Of a stretch of DNA of 6,569 nt, positions 1 through 6,516 are shown piece after piece (the stretch's first letter is position 1; each line of letters starts with the position of its first letter). The notes beneath the pieces were generated by a model. That model saw only the letters and a program-made list of their open reading frames with translations. It searched no databases and had not been told where the DNA came from. The translations under genes were made by a program, and so were the position numbers. This stretch comes from JBLHKE01 sp047619485 (GTDB lineage: Bacteria > Verrucomicrobiota > Verrucomicrobiia > Verrucomicrobiales > DEV007). The stretch lies in NCBI GenBank assembly GCA_047619485.1, contig JBLHKE010000449.1, positions 1-6,569 of the forward strand. Reading direction: 5' to 3'.

Positions 1-122
1 TACCGGGCAGCCAGAGCCAGCGCCTAGGGTGTGGATTTAACGACGCTTACCGTTTTTCGGCGAGGGTGCGCCTTATCTACATGCCATTCCGTCCTGACAC
101 CTAATTCTAGCCGGTGGGATTC

Positions 123-152
123 TAGGCGACAGCCTGTTTGAACTATCGCCTA
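123..152 (-). terminator. Hairpin overlapping the metallohydrolase stop codon
   Basis: On the minus strand TAGGCGATAG is followed by a 10-nt loop and CTGTCGCCTA, giving a 10-bp stem with one G-T wobble. The first TAG is the stop codon of the metallohydrolase gene. No clear T-run follows, so it may be a weak terminator or an mRNA 3'-end stabiliser. The rest of 1-122 shows no feature I can support. Confidence 0.35.
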
Positions 153-2354
153 TTTCGTCTCTAGCAGGCGTTGCTGGTAGACTTCGCGTGCGTGCTGATA
201 GTCAGCTTTCGCTTGATCCATCTCGTCTACATCGATGAATCGCTCTTTCTGCTCCCAGCACTGATCGACCGATTTCAGGCACCACTCGACGCTCTCCTTG
301 GAGGCGCGGACAGGGGCATTGCCGACCATGACCCAGATCGGATTGGTATGGGAGGATCCGAGGATGCGCAGTGCGACCCAGCTGCTCTTTTTGATATCGA
401 TCCCGGCGGTGAAATCAGTGAGGGAGCCATCGGCGGTGATCTCAGTGCGGCTGACGGGGAAACCGTTGACGATGATTTCGACCGGAACCTTGCGGCTGGC
501 ACCCATCCGAGCGCGTTCAATGTGCCAGTATGGCTTCTGATTGTAGTCGCCGATCCGGAAGGCGCGCACTGGGTTCAGTATGGCTCCAATCTGGGCGGAG
601 ATTTTAACTCTGCCCGGCGCCGCGAGTTTCACTGTGCTGTCCTTGGTGCCGAGTTCGATGTCGTCGATGGTAAAATCGATCAGATGGCTGCGGCCATCGC
701 CGGTGTAGTTGCGACCGGCTTGAATGCCTTGGCACCACTTGTCGTAGGTGAGCTCGCCGTCGACCTTCACGTAGGAGCGGCCGAGCCCGACGCGCTCGCC
801 ATAGATGCAGGGAAAATCGGTCTCTCCGCTGATTCGCGTCCTGAAGCCGGCGTTGAGCGTGTGGTACCAGATGTTGAGTTCGGCGTGGATGGGGGTGTCG
901 CAGGTCGAGATGAAATCGACCGCGGGCACGTGTTTTCCGTTGGGACCGGGGACGGTGTGGGTGACATCAACGATGTATTCGTTGGCACCGATTCCATCGA
1001 ATGGTGGGATCTCGTAGTTGGGGATTTCATGGCTCTTGGTGATGAGGCCCCAGCCGGAGTGAGCGGGACCACAGATCGCGCCCTGTTTTTTTGCCCAGCG
1101 CAGCGTGTTGAGGCACAGCGTTGGCCAGTGGTGTGTCGAATCGCCTCCAGGGTAGATTTGGTCCTTGAGTCGCAACAGGCAAAGGTGGCCGGAGCGGTGC
1201 GAGCCGAAGCCGGAGACCTCCACGTCATAGCGCAAGAGGTAGGGATAGGTGGAGACCTTGTCGTCCTTGCCGGTGAAGAATTGCTTCTGGTAGTCGAAGC
1301 ATGGCCCCCAAGTGAGGTTCGAGCCGACTTTGAGATCCTCGCCGATGCAATGGCGCAGCATGTCTGGCGCATGCACGCCCTCAGTGGGGTTGGTGTAATG
1401 TGCGCAGCCAGCGGCGTGGATGTGGTGGTCGCCGGACCACCAGCCGTGCGCAGCGGGATCGACCCAGCGCTTGAGTTTGGCGACGAGCGTGTTCGGTTTT
1501 CCGCTGATGATGTTGAGAGGCCGCCTGAGTTTTAGGAACTCTGGGCCGCGGGTAATTGTGGCAACGTAGGCGCCGGCGGGGAGTTTCAATTTCTCACCGT
1601 GAGCGCGGTAGATCTGGGGGTGGAAGTGGAAGTCTGGGGCTAGGCGTTTTGCCTGGGACGGGTAGACGCGACCACGCGAATCGCGAATCTCGAAGGCGGC
1701 GGTGGTTGGCTTTCCTTTATCGTCGAAGACGTGGAAGGTGACTTCCTCGGCGGGAGAGGCATCGAACGTGATGGTGAGATCACTACGGAATCCAAGATCC
1801 TGTGTTCCCTGGCCGACATTGAACGAGAAAGTGGCGGCCCGCTTGCCGGCGTCGCGGCTGTAGAGTTGCACGATGCGGTATTCTAGTGCGGCACCGGTGA
1901 GCGTTTTTGTCAGCGGCTGCTTATCGAAAGTTGCGATTTGCAGCCAGCGGTCATCGAGTTTTTCTTTGGGTGAATTCACAAGTGGGAACGCCTGCGGACT
2001 GGTGACGGATAGCGGCGCGGTGACGCCCGCCTCGTTGTTTACTTTGATCAGAAACTGGGACCATCCGGCCTCAACCAACTGCGGTTTCACTTTGCCCGCG
2101 GTGACTTTGACGCGCGACTCCGGGTTGATCAGAACTTCCGCGATGCAGAGGGGATCGAGTATCGCAGCGACTTCCTCCGCGGATTTTGCTCCGCCGATCG
2201 CGGCGGCCTCTTTTTTGCTAAGCGGCTGTCCAGTAAAGGTGAGCGCCTCGATGATTTTCTTGCTGTGGTGCAGCGAGGCTTGGTCAGCCGAGGCGATCGA
2301 TGCGAGCAATACTGCTGCGGTGAATGTGAGGATCGAGACAAGCGGTGCATGCAT
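150..2354 (-). CDS. Secreted CehA/McbA-like metallohydrolase
   Basis: Predicted exported metal-dependent hydrolase of 734 aa in the CehA/McbA group, which is related to PHP-type phosphoesterases; the substrate is unknown. I chose the ATG at 2354 because it gives a clean signal peptide (MHAPLVSILTFTAAVLLASIASA, read in two parts: MHAP then a hydrophobic core to an ASA-D cleavage site near residue 23). An in-frame ATG at 2459 would add 35 residues with no signal character and would put a GC-rich hairpin inside the coding region. Residues 24-300 form an Ig/beta-rich N-terminal extension. The catalytic part begins with GDHHIH at 308-313, the usual metal-binding HxH. It continues with HRSGH (386-390), GPAHSGWG (429-436) and GETDFP (510-515). 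The C-terminus holds a SHTNPIWVMVGN segment near 668. No clear Shine-Dalgarno precedes the start, and the gene appears monocistronic. The broad class is firm; the reaction is not known. Confidence 0.88.
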   Translation of the reverse strand: MHAPLVSILTFTAAVLLASIASADQASLHHSKKIIEALTFTGQPLSKKEAAAIGGAKSAEEVAAILDPLCIAEVLINPESRVKVTAGKVKPQLVEAGWSQFLIKVNNEAGVTAPLSVTSPQAFPLVNSPKEKLDDRWLQIATFDKQPLTKTLTGAALEYRIVQLYSRDAGKRAATFSFNVGQGTQDLGFRSDLTITFDASPAEEVTFHVFDDKGKPTTAAFEIRDSRGRVYPSQAKRLAPDFHFHPQIYRAHGEKLKLPAGAYVATITRGPEFLKLRRPLNIISGKPNTLVAKLKRWVDPAAHGWWSGDHHIHAAGCAHYTNPTEGVHAPDMLRHCIGEDLKVGSNLTWGPCFDYQKQFFTGKDDKVSTYPYLLRYDVEVSGFGSHRSGHLCLLRLKDQIYPGGDSTHHWPTLCLNTLRWAKKQGAICGPAHSGWGLITKSHEIPNYEIPPFDGIGANEYIVDVTHTVPGPNGKHVPAVDFISTCDTPIHAELNIWYHTLNAGFRTRISGETDFPCIYGERVGLGRSYVKVDGELTYDKWCQGIQAGRNYTGDGRSHLIDFTIDDIELGTKDSTVKLAAPGRVKISAQIGAILNPVRAFRIGDYNQKPYWHIERARMGASRKVPVEIIVNGFPVSRTEITADGSLTDFTAGIDIKKSSWVALRILGSSHTNPIWVMVGNAPVRASKESVEWCLKSVDQCWEQKERFIDVDEMDQAKADYQHAREVYQQRLLETK

Positions 2355-2413
2355 GGATCGAAGATACCCAGCCACAAGCCTTGAGGTCGAGCGCCATATC
2401 GCTGAAATGATTG

Positions 2414-2432
2414 GAGGGGGGACTCCCCCCTC
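2414..2432. repeat. Perfect GC-rich hairpin in the metallohydrolase leader
   Basis: GAGGGGGG, a 3-nt ACT loop and CCCCCCTC form a perfect 8-bp stem; one further G-T pair is possible on the plus strand. It lies about 60 nt upstream of the chosen ATG at 2354 and between that start and a possible -35 element. It could be an attenuator, a leader stabiliser, a terminator of read-through, or a small dispersed palindromic repeat. The structure is visible; the role is inferred. Confidence 0.5.
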
Positions 2433-2460
2433 TGGAAGAGCACGATTCAAATGGACCACT

Positions 2461-2474
2461 CAACGTCAACGTTG
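2461..2474 (-). promoter_or_regulatory. Possible promoter/operator of the metallohydrolase gene
   Basis: CAACGT-CA-ACGTTG is a perfect inverted repeat of 6-bp arms. On the minus strand it contains TTGACG, a reasonable -35 hexamer, at 2464-2469. The sequence 17 nt downstream (ATCGTG) is a poor -10. A repressor site overlapping a -35 would look like this, but the evidence is short and the promoter is unproven. Confidence 0.22.
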
Positions 2475-2519
2475 TAGAGGATTTAGATCACCTCGTCGCA
2501 TCGATCCGGCTCAGCCGGG

Positions 2520-2757
2520 TCAGCGCATCTTCCCAGGGCACTTCACGCAGCGTAATGTCATCCTCTGGAGCGCTACTGCGATGTAGGTGGCTCTGGATTC
2601 TCCGGCTTCCTGCTCCACCTCGCCCTCGAGCAGCAACATTAGGTTGTGCGCCAGGCACAGGAAGTTCGCGTGCACTTTCTTGGCCATCTCCCTGCTCGCC
2701 CATGACTTGCGCGCCACAGCGTAGCGCGTCGATCTTCTTGCGCTTGAGCGCATGCAT
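2520..2757 (-). pseudogene. C-terminal relic of an IS4-like transposase
   Basis: The minus strand encodes KKVHANFLCLAHNLMLLLE (core about 2620-2681), which resembles the helix near the C-terminus of IS4-family DDE transposases. Just upstream in the same frame is KSWASRE (from about 2708). Downstream comes LQRMTLRCVKCPGKMR ending in TGA at 2520-2522, which looks like a degenerate version of the 'QRSVKFIRWLR' tail of these proteins. A second frame holds MHALKRKKIDALRC from 2757, which may be the preceding segment, shifted by one base. The DDE catalytic core is absent, so this is a dead fragment. It abuts the start of the SLA1/LRR relic on the opposite strand, suggesting that insertion or imprecise loss of this element removed that gene's 5' end. 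Family assignment is from memory of motif shape. Confidence 0.55.
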
Positions 2758-2852
2758 GTCGTGCTCGTTGCCGCAGCCGTGGCAGAGATCGGAGGAAATT
2801 TATCCTGCCGATCGGACGGCTCAGCGAGGCCGATCAGACCTACATCAAAGGG

Positions 2853-2855
2853 TAG
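2853..2855 (+). other. Premature TAG in the SLA1/LRR relic
   Basis: The codon after SEADQTYIKG is TAG, and the same frame then reads on for about 65 codons of protein-like sequence. A TGG to TAG change is the simplest origin, since Trp often follows at this point in related domains. Confidence 0.6.
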
Positions 2856-3288
2856 GCGCTCAGGAACAAGCCGGTCGTACACCCGCGCGGCTGGAAGCCG
2901 CTGCGGCTCCACGCTCCTCCCCAGACCTCGGTGGTGACGGGGCAAGTCTACACTGGGATCTCGCCCGAGGGCGGAACCGAAATCTATCTTCCGGTCGGAT
3001 CATGGGTCAGGATTTCCTCTTTCGGCTTCGATGGGGTCGCTCTGAAACAATTCCAAAGACGAAGAAGCCCGCCTGATGAGGATCGGCACCGAAGCTGGCA
3101 ACCCCGGCCCAGTCGCTGGGTTCTTGTTCTCTCCCGACGCGGCTCACGGGGTTTCCCTCAGAAACGCAGAAAAATTCATCAAGGCCGGCTCCAGCGTCGA
3201 GTGCCAGTTTGAGTTGCATCTCAAGCTCCTCATCAAGGCAGGTGCCAAACCTTCCGCGATCATCCTCATGACACAGGCAGTATCGGAT

Positions 3289-3291
3289 TGA
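3289..3291 (+). other. Premature TGA in the LRR relic
   Basis: TGA lies between ILMTQAVSD and SERPKNLQVLHW, both in the same frame with LRR character continuing downstream. A single substitution is sufficient to explain it. The esterase and the lipoprotein use TGA as a normal stop, so recoding is not supported. Confidence 0.65.
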
Positions 3292-3951
3292 TCCGAGCGT
3301 CCCAAGAACCTTCAGGTCCTGCATTGGAGTGCCAACGAAGACCTCGACTTCACCGGAATCGATGCGCTCAAAGACCTCGAGATGCTCAGTGTGATCGCCA
3401 TTGCCAGCAGGGGGATCAGCCCGGAGATCGTGCAGCCGTTGATCGACCGGGCGCACTTCAAGCATGTCCAGCTGCTGAGATCCACGGGGAGCGACACGCT
3501 GAACAATTTCCCGGAGCTCCACACCCTCAGCCTTGAGGGCGGAAGAAGCCTCGCGGCCATCGCGAAGAGTGGTCCGCTGCCGAAATTGCGCCACTTAGGT
3601 CTGGGGGGATTCACCTCAGCGCAACTTGAGGAACTCAGCGCCCTGCCACTGGCGAAAGGCATCGAGAGTATCTCACTATTGCGCTTTAGAGGGAAGTTCC
3701 CGACCGCGGTGTTAGCGAAGTTTCCGTCACTCTCCACTCTGGAAGTAAACTATCTGATGGATGAGGGACCGAACACCCTCGACCTCGCCGAACTCCCTGG
3801 CCTGCGTTCGCTGCACATCGGATCATCGACCAGATTCGAATCGGTCACCTGCCTCGGCAAGCTAAAGACTTTGGATCTGAGCGGGTGCTCGGTTAAGAAG
3901 CTCAGGCAAGATTCCCGACTACACGCTCGAGAGCGACTAAATAGGAACAGG

Positions 3952-3973
3952 GGGCGCGGCAGCGACCCCGCCC
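3952..3973. terminator. Candidate bidirectional terminator
   Basis: GGGCG-C-GG, a CAGCGA loop and CC-C-CGCCC form a stem with one C-C mismatch, between the converging ends of the LRR relic (TAA at 3938-3940) and the esterase (TGA at 3991-3993). Reading plus, a TTTT follows at 3978-3981; reading minus, no good T-run follows. The position between convergent genes is the main support. Confidence 0.4.
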
Positions 3974-3990
3974 ACAGTTTTCTCAGCCAA

Positions 3991-4917
3991 TCACTTCGCG
4001 CCGAGCACCCCGAGAATGAAGTCGTTCGCACTCGGGTATTTCTCGCTCTTCGAGACGCCCTTGATCAAGAGGTGGCATTCCATGCCAGCCTGGTCGCACT
4101 TCTCTTTCATCTTCACGCCGTAAACCGGGTGGTGGATGCCGTGGCCTGCGCTCTTCGATGGCAGGGTCATGTCGTTGCCGTAGCTCATGAACAGCGGCGG
4201 GTCGTCTTTGCTGACATGGTTGTAAGCGGAAAATTCTTTGTATAGCGCGGCATGTTTATCGTAGTTCACCAGCGCGCCGTCGATGGTCTTCTCGCCGACC
4301 GCCATGTTGATCATCTTGTGCTTCAACACGTTTGGCCCGAGCCACGGTTCGATCTGTTTCGGGTCGATCGACGTCTGCCCGCCCGCGACCGCCGCACCCT
4401 GCACACGGGTCGATTCGCGTTCGACCGGATCTTGCGAATCGGGCTTGGCAAGATCGGCGTGCGTCAAGATCCACATCGAGGTGCAGGCGCCCGCGCTACC
4501 GCCGGTTAGGACGATCCTGTCCTTGTCGATGTTCCAATCCTCCGCCTTCGAGCGGAGAAATTGGATCGCGCGCGCCGCGTCGTGCACCGGAGCTGGCAGT
4601 GGTGCATCGCCGGTGAGGCGGTAGTTCACGGCAGCGACAGAAACGCCTTTCTCGAGGAAAAACTTCCGGTTCGGGCCGCCTTTCTTGTCACCGCCGATCC
4701 AGCCACCGCCGTGGATGTAGACCAGTAGCGGTCGCGGCCCATCGCCGTCGGCTTTCCAGAAATCCAACACCGTCATCTTGTGCTCGTCGTAGGGCACATC
4801 AGTCGCAGTGGCAGCGATCGGTTTCGGTTTTAGTTTTTTCCCGATCGGCTCTTTATCTTGGGAGAAAGCAGATACCGATAAACAGGCACAGATTAGGGCT
4901 AAGAGGATACGCGTCAT
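3991..4917 (-). CDS. Secreted alpha/beta-hydrolase esterase (HGGGW type)
   Basis: A 308-aa carboxylesterase/lipase-like enzyme of the alpha/beta-hydrolase fold, probably periplasmic or secreted, cleaving an ester of unknown identity. Residues 1-19 (MTRILLALICACLSVSAFS) are a signal peptide. HGGGW at 69-73 is the oxyanion-hole motif of HSL-like and BD-FAE-like esterases. VNYRL follows at 97-101, and GGSAG at 139-143 contains the nucleophile Ser141. YGND (246-249) offers the acid Asp249. The usual GxxHxF histidine near the C-terminus is absent: that position reads LIKGVSKSEKY. GHGIHHPVYG (258-267) is the best source of a catalytic His (262 or 263), as I recall for related planctomycete/verrucomicrobial sequences. 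The ATG lies 2 nt after the stop of the phosphatase relic, suggesting a former operon; no strong Shine-Dalgarno is seen. Confidence 0.87.
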   Translation of the reverse strand: MTRILLALICACLSVSAFSQDKEPIGKKLKPKPIAATATDVPYDEHKMTVLDFWKADGDGPRPLLVYIHGGGWIGGDKKGGPNRKFFLEKGVSVAAVNYRLTGDAPLPAPVHDAARAIQFLRSKAEDWNIDKDRIVLTGGSAGACTSMWILTHADLAKPDSQDPVERESTRVQGAAVAGGQTSIDPKQIEPWLGPNVLKHKMINMAVGEKTIDGALVNYDKHAALYKEFSAYNHVSKDDPPLFMSYGNDMTLPSKSAGHGIHHPVYGVKMKEKCDQAGMECHLLIKGVSKSEKYPSANDFILGVLGAK

Positions 4918-4919
4918 AT

Positions 4920-5134
4920 CTAAACGTCTATCAGACTCTGCACATGCGTTCCAACCATTTCGTGCGAACGCTCCATCACCTAATCAAAACCATTCTGCCC
5001 ACAGTAATACGGATCCGGCACGTCTTCGCGATGGTGCTCGCGGCCTAGCTCGAACACCAACTCAGTGTCTGCCGCTATTTTGAACCCACTCACCGAACAC
5101 GAGCAAGGGCGTCAAGACGCAGATCCTCGAGTTC
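4920..5134 (-). pseudogene. Low-molecular-weight protein tyrosine phosphatase, C-terminal relic
   Basis: The minus strand carries HREDVPDPYYCGQNGFD, the hallmark of the low-molecular-weight protein tyrosine phosphatase C-terminus; DPYY supplies the general-acid Asp and the paired tyrosines. In frame after it come TAG (4980-4982) and 19 more codons, VMERSHEMVGTHVQSLIDV, ending with TAG at 4920-4922. These fit the final helix of the family. Upstream, another frame reads ELEDLRLDALARVR (5134-5093), matching the usual 'NLxDLxxL...ARVRL' stretch, then hits TGA at 5090-5092. A one-base shift joins it to GFKIAADTELVFELG. The catalytic CxxxxxR loop and the whole N-terminal half are missing, so no activity is possible. 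Its stop is 2 nt from the esterase ATG. Homology begins where GH16 homology stops. Confidence 0.72.
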
Positions 5135-5288
5135 TCGAAATTCCACTTACTCTGATCGAGTTCCCTATCCCCATCGAACTCATCGCTCCACACCAAACTC
5201 CATTCGGCGAACGAAGCTCCGGTAAACAACTGAAACGTCAGAAAGAGGGCGACGGCCGGCCCCTCGCAAAGGTCTTTGGAACGATCAT
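5131..5288 (-). pseudogene. GH16-family glycoside hydrolase, N-terminal relic
   Basis: The start ATG (5286-5288) overlaps the lipoprotein TGA (5285-5287) as ATGA. It reads MIVPKTFARG, then needs a one-base shift to continue as a hydrophobic signal segment, PAVALFLTFQLFTGASFA. The mature start EWSLVWSDEFDGDRELDQ and SKWNFEN (to 5131) matches the N-terminus of bacterial GH16 beta-glucanases/laminarinases, where LVWSDEFDG and a following KW are conserved. After 5131 the frame runs into unrelated residues up to TGA at 5062-5064. The catalytic ExDxxE motif, normally further in, is absent. The enzyme would have cut polysaccharides such as laminarin or carrageenan-like glycans, but the remnant cannot. 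The two lesions, frameshift and truncation, are independent. Confidence 0.7.
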
Positions 5289-6163
5289 TTGATCTCCACC
5301 ACGATCGGATTCTGAAGGTCGATGTCGAGGCCGTCGAGTTGATCGGCGAGGGTTTGGAACGTTGCCTGGTCGACATTCTCGAGTTGGTTCATCGCGGCCA
5401 TTCCATCTTTATTTTTAAGCATGGTGCCGAGGTCGACATTGAAGAGCGTGATGAGATTGCCATTGCGGTGGGCGGCGTTGGTGTTCGCGATCTCGCCGTC
5501 GATCTGGACGAAGATGCCCATACGCATTCCCTTTGTCATTGCCTTCATCATCACCTCGTTCATGACCGGTGAGGAGAGGGTCATTTGGGCCGGGCTGGGG
5601 GCCGTGGTGTCGGCATACGGGTCGATGGTTGGGCTGTTAGGTTGCTGGACAGCTGCCTGGTCCGTTTTTCCGAAGCTATCGCGATCCACCTTGATCGATA
5701 ATTTGCCGCCGACCTTCGCGAAGGTCGCAGTGAAGCCGTCATCGTTTCTCTTCATCTTGTCATCACCTTCGTTATCACCCGATTCCGGCTTGGGGGTTTT
5801 CCTGGCGTAGCGAACGGTATTGATGTCCTTGAATTCGTAGAGAATTTCGTACCCCTTCCAGCCCTTCTTGTTGATGCTGGCCTTGACCGATTTGAAGGTC
5901 ACGCCGGCTCCCAAGGTGGACGCATACTGCTTGAGAGCGGCCTCCGAGGGGAGCTTGGGTTCTTCCTCCGCGGCTTTCTTCTTCCCGGACAAGCTAGGCA
6001 GTGAGATGACATCGTCCGATGCGCCGGAATAGTTTCGTTCGTGGATGATTCCCGAACCGTCGGGCTTCACCTTGATGACCGTGGATTGCTCGATGCAGCT
6101 TGATAGAAGGAGCGAGCCGGTCGCGGCGAGCAGAATAAGGATGCGGAGCGGCAGTATCTTCAT
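5285..6163 (-). CDS. Predicted lipoprotein, Met-rich, function unknown
   Basis: A 292-aa exported lipoprotein that I cannot assign to a characterised function. I chose the ATG at 6163 because it yields a classic lipoprotein signal: MKILPLR, a hydrophobic core, then LLLSSC with the lipidated Cys at 23. The in-frame ATG at 6262 would add 33 residues of non-signal sequence. After the Cys comes STVIKVKPDGSGIIHE, a beta-strand pattern seen at the start of LppM-like lipoproteins. Then follow a charged linker (KKKAAEEEPK, 61-70), a low-complexity acidic segment (about 121-142), and a Pro/Thr-rich linker (about 172-193). The Met-rich helix VMNEVMMKAMTKGMRMG (200-216) leads into IFVQIDGEIANTNAAHRNGN, a pattern I recall from hypothetical lipoproteins of this bacterial group. 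The gene was first in an operon with the GH16 relic (4-bp overlap). The leader has no strong Shine-Dalgarno. Confidence 0.8.
   Translation of the reverse strand: MKILPLRILILLAATGSLLLSSCIEQSTVIKVKPDGSGIIHERNYSGASDDVISLPSLSGKKKAAEEEPKLPSEAALKQYASTLGAGVTFKSVKASINKKGWKGYEILYEFKDINTVRYARKTPKPESGDNEGDDKMKRNDDGFTATFAKVGGKLSIKVDRDSFGKTDQAAVQQPNSPTIDPYADTTAPSPAQMTLSSPVMNEVMMKAMTKGMRMGIFVQIDGEIANTNAAHRNGNLITLFNVDLGTMLKNKDGMAAMNQLENVDQATFQTLADQLDGLDIDLQNPIVVEIK
5294..5300 (-). promoter_or_regulatory. RBS of the GH16 relic inside the lipoprotein gene
   Basis: GGTGGAG on the minus strand ends 5 nt upstream of the ATG at 5288, within the last codons of the lipoprotein gene. It supports the ATGA-overlapping start and former translational coupling of the two genes. 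Confidence 0.5.
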
Positions 6164-6346
6164 CACACGAATTTGGGGCTGATCCGGCCAGAGCCAAATG
6201 GTTTCGGATGAAAAGCTGGAAACGGCACCCCCACCAATCCCGCCCGACAGACGCGCAGGCATTTTTATTTGCGGAGCATCTGTAAGGTTCTGGCACTATT
6301 CTCGATTCCGCCGGCCCCTTGGAGCCAAGGTCGCAAATCAAAGTTC
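6164..6346. other. Lipoprotein upstream region, no gene seen
   Basis: No coding region or convincing sigma-70 promoter is visible. The only structure is a short perfect inverted repeat at 6317-6330 (CCTTGG-AG-CCAAGG), which could be an operator for the lipoprotein gene but is too short to assert. Confidence 0.3.
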
Positions 6347-6514
6347 CTAGGAGCCTGTCGGACTTACCCGCTCCGGCAAGAATCGTTTTAGAATTCGCCC
6401 AGATCCGCCCGCTGAATCGTCATTAAATCCATTTAAATCCTCCCCAACAAACGGATCTGGATCGAAATTCTAAAACGTTTTGCTCGAAATCATCTAAGTC
6501 CGACAGACTCCTAG
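6347..6514. mobile_element. MITE-like 168-bp inverted-repeat element
   Basis: The left arm is 6347-6407 and the right arm 6452-6514, separated by a 44-nt AT-richer spacer with no coding potential. The outer 20 bp match at 19 positions (left CTAGGAGCCTGTCGGACTTA; the right arm in reverse has T for C). After a divergent stretch of 17 nt, the arms match again over CGTTTTAGAATT (12 of 12) and CCAGATCCG (9 of 9). CTAG stands at both outer edges and may be a target duplication. Conserved termini, CTAG ends and no gene suggest a miniature inverted-repeat transposable element mobilised in trans. IS5-family (IS427-type) transposases are known to use CTAG-like targets, so that is my inferred partner. 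It could instead be an extragenic palindromic repeat. Confidence 0.6.
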
Positions 6515-6516
6515 CA

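Larger units (their letters stand above)
2787..3940 (+). pseudogene. SLA1-like / leucine-rich-repeat protein, decayed
   Basis: A plus-strand gene readable only by joining frames. Segment 1 (2793-about 3054) starts with FILPIGRLSEADQTYIKG, typical of the SLA1-homology-like domain common in planctomycete and verrucomicrobial secreted proteins. It is interrupted by TAG at 2853-2855, where the family often has Trp, then continues in frame with VYTGISPEGGTEIYLPVGSW. Segment 2 is shifted by one base near 3046-3060 and runs from about 3061 (EEARLMRIGTEAGNP). It is interrupted by TGA at 3289-3291 and resumes with NLQVLHWSANEDLDFTGID. From there to about 3904 it is a leucine-rich-repeat array (for example LPKLRHLGLGGF, FPSLSTLEVNYL, LPGLRSLHIGSS, LGKLKTLDLSGC). 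A further one-base shift near 3900 restores a plausible end, GKIPDYTLESD followed by TAA at 3938-3940. The 5' end is missing. LRR proteins usually act in binding, but no function can be active here unless the lesions are sequencing errors. Confidence 0.72.

Noticed and set aside
20..110. Possible IS5-like transposase tail on the minus strand (GAPSPKNGKRR)
   Set aside because: The resemblance to the 'ADKGY.S..N' motif is too weak, and stops flank it on both sides.
171..1535. 454-codon open frame on the plus strand opposite the metallohydrolase gene
   Set aside because: It is the antisense shadow of a gene with clear signal peptide and metal-binding motifs; its translation has no recognisable domain and is skewed to Ala, Gly, Val and Asp, as expected from GC-rich antisense.
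2506..2518. CCGGCT-C-AGCCGG palindrome just after the transposase relic stop
   Set aside because: The realistic stem is only 4-6 bp with no T-run; it may be an old IS end or terminator but cannot be distinguished from chance in GC-rich DNA.
2745..2945. Minus-strand continuation upstream of the transposase relic (VYDRLVPERLPFDVGLIGLAEP)
   Set aside because: It lies opposite the SLA1-like domain, which is the better supported reading; no transposase motif appears in it.
3007..3594. 195-codon open frame on the minus strand
   Set aside because: It is antisense to the LRR relic. The plus strand gives LRR periodicity and the minus frame gives none.
2853..4982. Alternative genetic code or stop recoding (TAG and TGA inside protein-like frames)
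   Set aside because: Intact genes here end normally with TAG or TGA, the same relics also carry frameshifts, and no recoding structure is visible. Decay is simpler.
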